31,816 bases of DNA from JBKHHU01 sp046539045 (GTDB taxonomy: Bacteria > Planctomycetota > Phycisphaerae > SM23-33), in assembly GCA_046539045.1 (NCBI GenBank), contig JBKHHU010000015.1, forward strand, positions 1 to 31,816. The letters are read 5' to 3'. A program made the translations under genes and the position numbers. The notes below the pieces were generated by a model. It searched no databases, had not been told where the DNA came from, and was given only the letters and a program-made list of their open reading frames with translations. This document shows positions 1 to 6,626 of this stretch, piece after piece (the stretch's first letter is position 1; each line of letters starts with the position of its first letter).

Positions 1-1005
1 GTCAACGTCGCCGGTGGCCATCACGGGCACCCACACAACGGCTACTTCAGCCCGTGGCACCTGGATAGCATCGAGGACGGACCGGAAGGCGAGTATTTGA
101 CCGACCGCCTGACCGACGAGGTGATCAACCTCATCCGCACCAAGGACCACAAACCGTTCTTCCTGAATCTCTGCTACTACTCGGTCCATACGCCGATCCA
201 GGCCAAGGAAGACGACATCGCCTACTTTGAGGAAAAGGCGCTGCGAATGGGCCTGGACAAGAAGGAAGCGCTGATCGAGGGCGAACCCTACCCGTGCGAC
301 CACAAAAAGCATCTGCGGGTCGTCCGACGGGTGATCCAGTCCGACCCGGTATACGCCGCCATGGTCAAAGCCGTCGACGACAACGTCGGGCGGATTCTGC
401 AAACGCTTGAGGAAACCGGCGAGTTGGACAACACGCTGATCGTCTTCACCAGCGACAACGGCGGGCTGTCCACGGCAGAGGGCTCTCCCACGAGCAACCT
501 TCCGCTGGCTGAGGGCAAGGGCTGGATGTACGAAGGCGGCACCCGCGAGCCGTTGCTGATCCGCTGGCCCGGCCGTGTGGCAGCAGGCAGCACCTGCGAC
601 GTGCCGGTCACCAGCACCGACTTCTATCCGACATTCCTTCAGGCAGCGGACCTGGACCTGATCCCCGAGCAGCACTGCGACGGCGTGAGCCTCATGCCGC
701 TGTTGGAGGGCTCCGGTTCACTGGACCGGGAGGCGATCTTCTGGCATTACCCGCACTACGGCAATCAGGGCGGTACGCCCGGCTGCAGCGTCCGCTACGG
801 CGACTGGAAACTCATCGAATTCTTTGAGGACGGCCGGCTTGAGCTCTACAATCTCCATGAGGACGAGTCGGAAGACCGGGACGTTTCGGGAGAGCATCCG
901 GAGATGACCGCCAAACTGGCCCAACTGCTGGCCGACTGGCGGGAGGAAGTTTCCGCTAATATGCCTACTCCGAACCCGGATTATGTGCCCCCCAGCCTGG
1001 ACTGA
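1..1005 (+). CDS. Sulfatase (alkaline-phosphatase superfamily), C-terminal part, 5' truncated by window edge
   Basis: The frame is open from base 1 and ends at TGA 1003-1005, so 334 residues of a longer protein are visible; an internal TTG at 97 is not a believable start because upstream residues (NVAGGHHGHPHNG) already look like sulfatase. Seen: a VHTP motif near visible residue 63, the metal-ligand motif FTSDNGG with D152/N153, and GWMYEGGTREPLLIRWPG, all typical of family S1 sulfatases. The N-terminal CxPxR motif that carries the formylglycine lies outside the window, so activity cannot be judged. The family hydrolyses sulfate esters, often on algal or host polysaccharides; substrate unknown here. 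The next gene on the same strand begins 81 bases later. Signal peptide not visible. Confidence 0.93.
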   Translation, partial: VNVAGGHHGHPHNGYFSPWHLDSIEDGPEGEYLTDRLTDEVINLIRTKDHKPFFLNLCYYSVHTPIQAKEDDIAYFEEKALRMGLDKKEALIEGEPYPCDHKKHLRVVRRVIQSDPVYAAMVKAVDDNVGRILQTLEETGELDNTLIVFTSDNGGLSTAEGSPTSNLPLAEGKGWMYEGGTREPLLIRWPGRVAAGSTCDVPVTSTDFYPTFLQAADLDLIPEQHCDGVSLMPLLEGSGSLDREAIFWHYPHYGNQGGTPGCSVRYGDWKLIEFFEDGRLELYNLHEDESEDRDVSGEHPEMTAKLAQLLADWREEVSANMPTPNPDYVPPSLD

Positions 1006-1050
1006 CCACGGGCCTGGAGAGGGAAACTTGGCCCGATCGGGGCTTTTCGC

Positions 1051-1080
1051 TTGACCACAATACGCTAGATAAGCTGTTAT
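1051..1080 (+). promoter_or_regulatory. Possible sigma70-type promoter for the GH57 gene
   Basis: TTGACC (1051-1056), an 18-base spacer and TGTTAT (1075-1080) lie just ahead of the ATG at 1087. The predicted transcription start would fall about at the ATG, suggesting a leaderless message; no Shine-Dalgarno is seen. A short GC-rich palindrome with a T run at 1031-1046 could end the sulfatase transcript. Pattern match only. Confidence 0.3.
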
Positions 1081-1086
1081 ACACCC

Positions 1087-2283
1087 ATGGCATCGGTAGT
1101 ATTCTATTTTCAGGTTCACCAGCCGTTCCGGCTGCGTCGGTACAGCATTTTCGACAGCGATCCGAATTACTTCTCCGACCAGAGCAACGAGGAGATACTC
1201 CGGAAAGTCGCGTCGAAGTGCTACCTCCCCACCAACAAGGTCATGCTGGACCTGATCCGCATGCACGAGGGGCGGTTCCGCATCACCTACTCGTTGACCG
1301 GCACGGTGATCGACCAGTTCAAGCGCTGGATGCCGGAAGTGCTCGACAGCTTTGTCAAGCTCGCGGAGACCGGATGTGTCGAGTTCGTCTCCGAGACCTA
1401 TTACCACTCACTCGCGTTCCTGTACGACAGGCAGGAATTCGTCGACCAGACGATGAAGCATCGCGAATTGATGCAGGACCTGTTCGGGCAGACACCGACG
1501 ATCTTCCGCAATACCGAACTTACGTACAACAATGATGTCGCTGCCGTGATTGATGACATGGGCTTCGACGCCATCCTCACCGAGGGTGCCGACTTCGTGC
1601 TGGGTTACCGCAGCCCGAACTTCATCTACAATCCACCCAACAGTCCCGACCTGAAGATGATGCTCAAGAATTATCGTCTCAGCGACGATATCGCCTTCCG
1701 GTTCGGCAACCGCGGGTGGAAGGAATGGCCGCTCAAGGCTGAACGGTTCGCCGAATGGGTCGACCAGATCAACGGCAACGGGTACGTCTGTAACCTGTTC
1801 ATGGATTACGAAACTTTTGGCGAGCACCAGTGGGCCGACACCGGGATTTTCGACTTCCTCTACGCCCTGCCCGGTGCGGTAATGGCCAACGGGAAGAACG
1901 ACTTCCTGAAGGTATCCGAGGCCGTGGCGAAGTACCCTACCGTCGGGGAAGTCGATGTGCCGCACATGATCTCCTGGGCCGATACCGAGCGGGATCTGTC
2001 CGCGTGGCTCGGCAATTCGATGCAGTCCAACGCATTGCATGACGTCTACGCCCTGGCAGAGGATGTCCGATCCACCGGCGATGAGGTTCTGCTGGAGGAC
2101 TGGCGGAAGCTGCAGACCTCCGACCACTTCTACTACATGTGCACCAAGTACTTCGCCGACGGAGACGTGCACAAGTATTTCAACCCCTACGAATCCCCCT
2201 ACGACGGATACATCAACTACATGAACATCCTGGACAACGTCCGGGCGCGGATTGTCGCCGCCAAAGGAGCGCAGGCCAAGTAA
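1087..2283 (+). CDS. GH57 family alpha-amylase/glucanotransferase-like glycoside hydrolase
   Basis: 398 residues. Glycoside hydrolase family 57 acts on alpha-1,4/1,6 glucans with a retaining mechanism. Seen: region I VHQPFR with His11; a region II-like stretch GCVEFVSETYYHSL at 96-109; FRNTELTY with Glu144 at the position of the catalytic nucleophile; and MDYETFGEHQW with Asp240 as likely acid/base. The length fits the short GH57 group without extra C-terminal domains. No signal peptide, so a cytoplasmic role in glycogen or maltodextrin turnover is inferred, consistent with the alpha-glucan phosphorylase at 15842. The ATG at 1087 has no clear Shine-Dalgarno. Exact activity (alpha-amylase, branching enzyme or transferase) cannot be read from sequence alone. 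Confidence 0.9.
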   Translation: MASVVFYFQVHQPFRLRRYSIFDSDPNYFSDQSNEEILRKVASKCYLPTNKVMLDLIRMHEGRFRITYSLTGTVIDQFKRWMPEVLDSFVKLAETGCVEFVSETYYHSLAFLYDRQEFVDQTMKHRELMQDLFGQTPTIFRNTELTYNNDVAAVIDDMGFDAILTEGADFVLGYRSPNFIYNPPNSPDLKMMLKNYRLSDDIAFRFGNRGWKEWPLKAERFAEWVDQINGNGYVCNLFMDYETFGEHQWADTGIFDFLYALPGAVMANGKNDFLKVSEAVAKYPTVGEVDVPHMISWADTERDLSAWLGNSMQSNALHDVYALAEDVRSTGDEVLLEDWRKLQTSDHFYYMCTKYFADGDVHKYFNPYESPYDGYINYMNILDNVRARIVAAKGAQAK

Positions 2284-2323
2284 CGCCGCCGGATCACCGT
2301 CGGCCCCGCCTGGCGGACCACTC

Positions 2324-2349
2324 AAGCCCGGGGATTAATCCCCGGGCTT
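2324..2349. terminator. Perfect 26-bp palindrome between convergent genes, probable bidirectional terminator
   Basis: AAGCCCGGGGATT (2324-2336) is followed with no gap by its exact reverse complement to 2349. It lies 40 bases past the GH57 stop and 86 bases past the end of the minus-strand TIM-barrel gene. The flanks lack a long T run, so termination is likely but not certain. Confidence 0.6.
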
Positions 2350-2435
2350 ATGTACAGCACATCTATTCCGCTACGTATACTCGGCAACAGTATCCGACCA
2401 GCCCGATCAGATAGTCAACCAAGTAACCAATCCCA

Positions 2436-3212
2436 CTACTTCCATCCCATCTCGACGAGATTGCCGTAGCTGGTGGCCATCTCTTCGAACGGGTCTTTTC
2501 CGTAGCAGTTGTCCTGCTCGACCAGGGCATATTCGACAGCGGCGCTTTCCGCGGCCTGCATGATCGCCGACCAGTTCAGGTTTCCTTCACCGATCGGGGC
2601 GAACCGCTGCTCGCGTTCGGGGGTCATAACCATGTCCTTCAGGTGCAGCAGCGGCTGCCTGCCGGCCAGGTCGGTGATCCACTGGGCGGGGTCGCCACCA
2701 CCATGGGCGATCCAGAAGGTATCGATCTCCGCGTTGAGCAGGTCTGCCGGGGCGGTCTCGTAGAGACCAGCGAGCCAGGTCTTCCCGTCGTACTTCACCA
2801 GTTCGTGCGAGTGGTTGTGATAGGAGAAGTCCATCCCGGCGGCTTTGAGCTTCTCGACGATCGGACCCAGTTCGTCGACGAACTTCTTCACGCCGTCCTG
2901 CCCGGCTTCGAAATACTCTTTCGGCAGCCCACCGATGGCGGGATGGTTGCATCCGTAGGTCTTGTGCTCCTGGATAACCTGGTCCAGTTCGTTCTGGAAC
3001 CGCGGCCAGCCGATGTGCGTGCAGGACACGGTGACGTTGTTGTCCTTGCAGATGCGGTCGATATCGGCAGCGTCGATCGGCCCGATTCCCGAGACCTGCA
3101 CGGTGGTGTAACCGATGTCCGCAACTTTCTTGATGGTTTCGGCGAAGCCTTCAGTGGTTTTCGTGAATTCGCGAAGGCTGTATAGCTGTGCACCGACAAC
3201 AGGCTTGGACAT
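2436..3212 (-). CDS. Sugar phosphate isomerase/epimerase-like TIM-barrel protein
   Basis: 258 residues of the xylose-isomerase-like TIM-barrel family (AP endonuclease 2 / IolE / hydroxypyruvate isomerase relatives). Seen: metal-site type motifs YHNHSHE (H132, H134), NAEIDTFW (E162, D164), LLHLKDM (H190, D193), PIGEGNLNW (E209) and ALVEQDN (E232). The family binds a divalent metal and isomerises or epimerises small sugars or their phosphates; substrate not predictable. No signal peptide. The ATG at 3212 has a clear AAAGGAG about six bases upstream. The membrane-protein gene ends 29 bases upstream on the same strand, so the two probably form an operon. Confidence 0.88.
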   Translation of the reverse strand: MSKPVVGAQLYSLREFTKTTEGFAETIKKVADIGYTTVQVSGIGPIDAADIDRICKDNNVTVSCTHIGWPRFQNELDQVIQEHKTYGCNHPAIGGLPKEYFEAGQDGVKKFVDELGPIVEKLKAAGMDFSYHNHSHELVKYDGKTWLAGLYETAPADLLNAEIDTFWIAHGGGDPAQWITDLAGRQPLLHLKDMVMTPEREQRFAPIGEGNLNWSAIMQAAESAAVEYALVEQDNCYGKDPFEEMATSYGNLVEMGWK

Positions 3213-3241
3213 GGAAAGCTCCTTTGTTTCCTAAATCAGGT

Positions 3242-4273
3242 TCAGTTCTTCTGAGTTTGCGCAACTTCTTTGTTCTGTTTCTCAATGATCCACCGCTCGT
3301 GCATCCGCAGGCCCATCCAGTAGCCCCAGAAGGCCCCGCCGACGCCGAAGGTCATCCAGTCGATCGGCAACGCGCGGGCCTGGAGCGGGACGACGGCCCA
3401 CCCTGCGGCGGCATCGGGCACGGGAGTAACTGCTCCCCACAGGCAGCAGACGATCCCCGCCAGCAGCGGCAGCAGCCACGCCAGCACGCCCAGCGGCGTT
3501 GGGAACAGCAGTTCCGCAGCCAGCGTGCCGAGGGTGAAGCTCGCCAGCACGGCGAAGACCACCTGCCCGCGGTCCGGGCTCCGCAGAAGCAGCCCCAGCA
3601 GCAATACCGCCACGACTGCCCCGACGGCAAGGAACTGGACCGACTGATGCAGCAAATTGATTTTCTGCGTGGCGGCAGATTTCCTGGGCTGTCGGTCTTC
3701 CTCGGTCGGTCTTGCTTCGAGCGGTACGAGGTTCAGGAACACCAGCCAGCGGATCACCGACGCCCCACCCGGGCTCAGCGCTACGGGCATCCGCTGGGCT
3801 TCGGGCAGGTGCTCGAGTTTGGGTTTCCGCACCCATCGGGGTTTCACGCTTTCGACGCGGCTGCGGATGAACGTGATGATGGCCGAGGCGACGATCAGGA
3901 TGATCGCCAGGATGAGCAGTTCGAAGATCATCCCAAGGAAAACCCCGCCAAGGCTGTCCTGGTTGAACATGTAGAGAAATCTGACGCGGCTGGATCGCAA
4001 TGCGATGCCCCCGGCACCGATGAGAGTGGCGACCATGGCCGACTCGGGACGGGCGTGGATGGTGAGCACAGCCACGAGGGCCGAGAGCACCCACACGGCC
4101 AATGCGTATACAATGATCTCTGCGTAGAGGCCCTGCGGCAGGAACGTCACCGCGGCCTGCGGGTCCGCCGGGGCAATCAGCGGCCAGATGAGAAAGTACA
4201 TCGCAGCAAGCACCAGCACCGCTGCCAGTTGCGTCTGAAACTTTTCCAGCCAATGAAGTTTCGAATGATCCAT
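3242..4273 (-). CDS. Integral membrane protein of unknown function, about eight TM segments
   Basis: 343 residues from the ATG at 4273, chosen over an in-frame TTG at 4288 because GAGG sits about six bases before the ATG. I do not recognise a family. Hydrophobic segments: near 14-36, a second following AEIIVYALAV, then SAMVATLIGAGGIAL, FELLILAIILIVASAIITFI, a basic cytoplasmic-looking loop (VKPRWVRKPKLEHLPEAQR and EARPTEEDRQPRK), then FLAVGAVVAVLLLGLLL, VFAVLASFTLGTLAAELLF, LGVLAWLLPLLAGIVCC and MTFGVGGAFWGYWMGL. The C-terminus is short and polar (IIEKQNKEVAQTQKN). The arrangement is loosely like Yip1-type membrane proteins, but that is a weak impression. It precedes the TIM-barrel gene by 29 bases and is divergent from pta. 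Confidence 0.8.
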   Translation of the reverse strand: MDHSKLHWLEKFQTQLAAVLVLAAMYFLIWPLIAPADPQAAVTFLPQGLYAEIIVYALAVWVLSALVAVLTIHARPESAMVATLIGAGGIALRSSRVRFLYMFNQDSLGGVFLGMIFELLILAIILIVASAIITFIRSRVESVKPRWVRKPKLEHLPEAQRMPVALSPGGASVIRWLVFLNLVPLEARPTEEDRQPRKSAATQKINLLHQSVQFLAVGAVVAVLLLGLLLRSPDRGQVVFAVLASFTLGTLAAELLFPTPLGVLAWLLPLLAGIVCCLWGAVTPVPDAAAGWAVVPLQARALPIDWMTFGVGGAFWGYWMGLRMHERWIIEKQNKEVAQTQKN

Positions 4274-4303
4274 GGTCGACCTCGACAAGCGGGCGTCAAG
4301 CGT

Positions 4304-4344
4304 TTAGGATACCAGCGACCGCCGATGGTAAGCGGCAATCCTAA
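4304..4344 (+). other. Hairpin in the leader region ahead of pta
   Basis: TTAGGAT (4304-4310) pairs with ATCCTAA (4338-4344), enclosing CCGC (4319-4322) with GCGG (4332-4335). A second small dyad, GTCTT-A-AAGAC, follows at about 4348-4358, just before the ribosome site. It lies in the divergent intergenic space, so it could sit in the pta 5' leader or serve as an operator. No known riboswitch recognised. Confidence 0.3.
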
Positions 4345-4370
4345 CGGGTCTTAAAGACAAAGGCAAACGT

Positions 4371-5384
4371 ATGAGCAACGCAGTAATTGAGAAAATCACG
4401 GAAAAGGCTGTCCAGGCCGACATGTCCGTGGTGCTTCCGGAAACACAGGACCCCCGCGTGCTTACCGCGGCAGCGGAAATTGTGGAAAAGAAATACGCAA
4501 GAGTCATCCTGCTCGGCGAGGAAGACCAGATTCGCGCCGACGCGAAGGAGGAAGGTGTCGACCTGCCGGATGCGATCCGCTTCGTGGACCCCCTCACCGA
4601 CGATCATCGCGACAAATACATCAACGCGCTCCACGAACGCCGGCGGAAAAAGGGCATGAGTCGCGACGATGCAGACAAACTGCTCAAACGCCCCGTCTAT
4701 TACGGCGGGATGATGGTCGGTTCCAGCCGCGTGGACGGGATGGTCTCCGGGAGCATCTGCCCGACGCGGGACACCGTGCGCAGCGCCATTTTCGGCGTCG
4801 GGCTCAGCGAAGGAAACAAAACCGTCAGCTCCTGCAGCATCATGAATACCATCGTCGAAGATATCGGCGTCGACGGATCGGTGGTCTTTGCCGATACAGG
4901 CGTGGTGCCCGAACCGACCGTCGAGCAGTTGGCCGATATCGCCATCGCCGCTGCCGATGCCTGCAAGGCCCTGCTCCAGGTGGAACCCGCCGTGGCAATG
5001 CTCAGCTTCTCCACGAAGGGCTCGGCCTTCAGCCCCGCCGTAGAGAAGGTGATCGAGGCGACCAAGATCGCCCAGAAACGCCGGCCCGACCTGAACATCG
5101 ACGGCGAACTGCAGCTCGACGCCGCCGTCGTCCCTTCTGTCGGAGAGCGGAAAGCCCAGAACTCACCCGTGGCGGGCAAGGCCAACACCCTGGTCTTCCC
5201 GGACCTCAGCTGCGGCAACATCGCCTACAAGCTGGTCGAGCGTTTCGGAAAGGCCTCAGCACTGGGCCCGCTGCTTCTCGGGCTCGCCAAACCGGTCAAC
5301 GACCTGTCCCGCGGATGCAGCGTGGAGGACATCGTCCTGATCTCCGCCATCACCAGCGTCCAGGCGCTGGCTGCCCGGAAGTGA
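4371..5384 (+). CDS. pta: Phosphate acetyltransferase
   Basis: 337 residues, the length of the short Pta form (catalytic PTA_PTB domain only, without the N-terminal DRTGG/regulatory part of enteric Pta). It interconverts acetyl-CoA plus phosphate with acetyl phosphate plus CoA in the cytoplasm. Seen: SSRVDGMVSGS at 118-128, LSFSTKGSAFSP at 211-222, DGELQLDAAVVPSV at 244-257, NTLVFPDLSCGNIAYKL at 272-288 and GPLLLGLAKPVNDLSRG at 299-315, all family signatures. The ATG at 4371 follows an AAAGG-type site about eight bases away. Acetate kinase is not adjacent. The gene ends at a strong terminator and appears monocistronic. Confidence 0.95.
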   Translation: MSNAVIEKITEKAVQADMSVVLPETQDPRVLTAAAEIVEKKYARVILLGEEDQIRADAKEEGVDLPDAIRFVDPLTDDHRDKYINALHERRRKKGMSRDDADKLLKRPVYYGGMMVGSSRVDGMVSGSICPTRDTVRSAIFGVGLSEGNKTVSSCSIMNTIVEDIGVDGSVVFADTGVVPEPTVEQLADIAIAAADACKALLQVEPAVAMLSFSTKGSAFSPAVEKVIEATKIAQKRRPDLNIDGELQLDAAVVPSVGERKAQNSPVAGKANTLVFPDLSCGNIAYKLVERFGKASALGPLLLGLAKPVNDLSRGCSVEDIVLISAITSVQALAARK

Positions 5385-5454
5385 GAGCAGGAGTCGGGTA
5401 GTCGCCGGTCGGAATCGATCCGGTTGCTGCTGCCGATTCAACGCCCAGAAGAAC

Positions 5455-5496
5455 AAACGCTATGCGACGGGAACAATACCGCCGCGTAGCGTTTTT
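5455..5496 (+). terminator. Rho-independent terminator after pta
   Basis: AAACGCTATGCG (5455-5466) pairs with CGCGTAGCGTTT (5483-5494) with one G-U pair and a 16-base loop, and five T residues are at 5492-5496. It is 71 bases past the pta stop. Confidence 0.85.
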
Positions 5497-5557
5497 CATG
5501 CGCGGAGCGGCGAATTTCTCCGGCATTGTGATTCGACAGCGCGACTACCAGCGCGCG

Positions 5558-5586
5558 AAAACGCCCACCGGCATTCGCGTGGGCGT
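5558..5586 (-). terminator. Rho-independent terminator of the STAS/anti-sigma operon
   Basis: Read on the minus strand, ACGCCCAC (5586-5579) and GTGGGCGT (5568-5561) form an 8-bp stem with a 10-base loop, followed by TTTT. It begins 24 bases after the anti-sigma stop codon. Confidence 0.8.
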
Positions 5587-5609
5587 CTGTCTTCTGCTTC
5601 TCAGGTGCC

Positions 5610-6050
5610 TCAGGTGCGTCGCTTGACCATCACGACCTCGTTGCCGAGTTCGTTGTACTCCACCTCGTCCATGAACGCCTTCATCAGCATGATCCCGCGC
5701 CCGCAGGGGCGCTCAAGGTTTTCGTCGGCCGTCGGATCGGGAACGGCTTCCGGAGTGAAGCCTTTGCCCTCATCGACAATGACAATCCGCACGCAGTCCG
5801 GCTTCACATCGTACGTGACGTTGACCTTCTTCCGCGGATCGTAGGCGTTTCCGTGCTTGATGGCATTGCACAAGCCCTCCTCCACCGCCAGCTTGATGGC
5901 GAAGGTCGAAGCCTCGGAATAGCCTTCCTCGCTGACCGCCTGGAGCAGGTCCTCCTCGACCTTTCTGGCCGAGTCAAGATCAGACTGAATGGTAACCTGT
6001 TTTCTGGCCAATACTTGCACCTGGCTAAAAGAAAAGCCGCGGCGGATCAC
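5610..6050 (-). CDS. Anti-sigma regulatory factor, RsbW/SpoIIAB-type ATPase-kinase
   Basis: 146 residues with a HATPase_c_2 (GHKL) domain. Seen: N box EEGLCNAIKHGN, G1 box DEGKGFTP, and G2-type RPCGRGIMLMKAFMD. Relatives bind a sigma factor and, with ATP, phosphorylate a serine of their STAS antagonist. The start is taken as GTG 6050-6048, overlapping the STAS stop as GTGA, which suggests translational coupling. The minus-strand sequence GAGGTGATCC at 6053-6044 is a ten-base complement of the usual 16S 3' end and overlaps this start itself; an internal GTG at 6020 would also keep the whole domain. Its STAS partner is immediately upstream. No sigma factor gene is in the window. Confidence 0.9.
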   Translation of the reverse strand: MIRRGFSFSQVQVLARKQVTIQSDLDSARKVEEDLLQAVSEEGYSEASTFAIKLAVEEGLCNAIKHGNAYDPRKKVNVTYDVKPDCVRIVIVDEGKGFTPEAVPDPTADENLERPCGRGIMLMKAFMDEVEYNELGNEVVMVKRRT

Positions 6051-6406
6051 CTCAGTGACTCCAACGCGACCTGTCTTGAATCGTGAATTTCGAAAACCTC
6101 ATCCAACCGGGTGATGCTGAAGACCTCCTTGATTTCCGGCTGGATGTTGCACAGTCTCAACTGCCCGTCGCGCTCACGGACTCGTTTGTGGATCGTGATC
6201 AGCATACCCAGCGCGCTGGAGGACATGTGAGAAACAGGCTGGAAATCCATGACCAGCCTGGGCGTTTCCTGCTCGGAGATGAGCTGTTCGATCTGCTCGC
6301 CGATCTGGGTGATGCTCAGTTCATCCAGAATCTTCCGATCAGTCAGCTCCACGATCAGTATCGGTCCATCGGTGGTAACGTTCAGACGCTGACTCTGTTC
6401 AGCCAT
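6047..6406 (-). CDS. STAS-domain anti-sigma factor antagonist (RsbV/SpoIIAA-like)
   Basis: 119 residues, a single STAS domain. The loop HMSSSALGML corresponds to the phosphorylation loop of SpoIIAA (MDSSGLG); Ser63 aligns with the phosphorylated serine by my reading, but the usual preceding Asp is Ser62 here. Unphosphorylated antagonists bind the anti-sigma ATPase and free the sigma factor. The ATG at 6406 has AAGGAG about nine bases upstream, and a good promoter lies at 6443-6471. It overlaps the anti-sigma gene by four bases, forming a two-gene operon. Confidence 0.92.
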   Translation of the reverse strand: MAEQSQRLNVTTDGPILIVELTDRKILDELSITQIGEQIEQLISEQETPRLVMDFQPVSHMSSSALGMLITIHKRVRERDGQLRLCNIQPEIKEVFSITRLDEVFEIHDSRQVALESLR

Positions 6407-6442
6407 CGAGCAAATCTCCTTCTGTGACCCACGTGCAGGTCG

Positions 6443-6471
6443 ATGGTATGTCCCGCCCCGAGGCGTGTCAA
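6443..6471 (-). promoter_or_regulatory. Predicted sigma70-type promoter of the STAS/anti-sigma operon
   Basis: On the minus strand TTGACA (6471-6466), a 17-base spacer and TACCAT (6448-6443). This gives a leader of roughly 30 bases before the STAS ATG at 6406. Perfect -35, four of six at -10. Confidence 0.6.
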
Positions 6472-6556
6472 CGGCGAATGTAACCCAACGCCGGGGCCCG
6501 GTTAACTATACACAGTCCAGGGGCGAAAACGGCCTCTTCTTCCATGAGAAATCTAT

Positions 6557-6618
6557 GCAACCGCTCTGGGCACGGGAACAGTCATCCGTGCCCGCCAGAT
6601 TCGGGAAACAGCGGTTGC
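6557..6618 (-). terminator. Two-tier hairpin after the kinase gene
   Basis: On the minus strand GCAACCGCT (6618-6610) pairs with AGCGGTTGC (6565-6557), and inside it GGGCACGG pairs with CCGTGCCC (6593-6586 with 6575-6568). The outer stem starts nine bases after the kinase stop. The downstream T content is modest (ATAGATTTCTC), so this may be a terminator or a 3' end stabiliser. Confidence 0.45.
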
Positions 6619-6626
6619 CTGAATAT

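Noticed and set aside
3188..4354. 388-codon plus-strand frame opposite the membrane protein
   Set aside because: Gln/His/Arg/Asp-rich translation is typical of an antisense frame of hydrophobic coding sequence.
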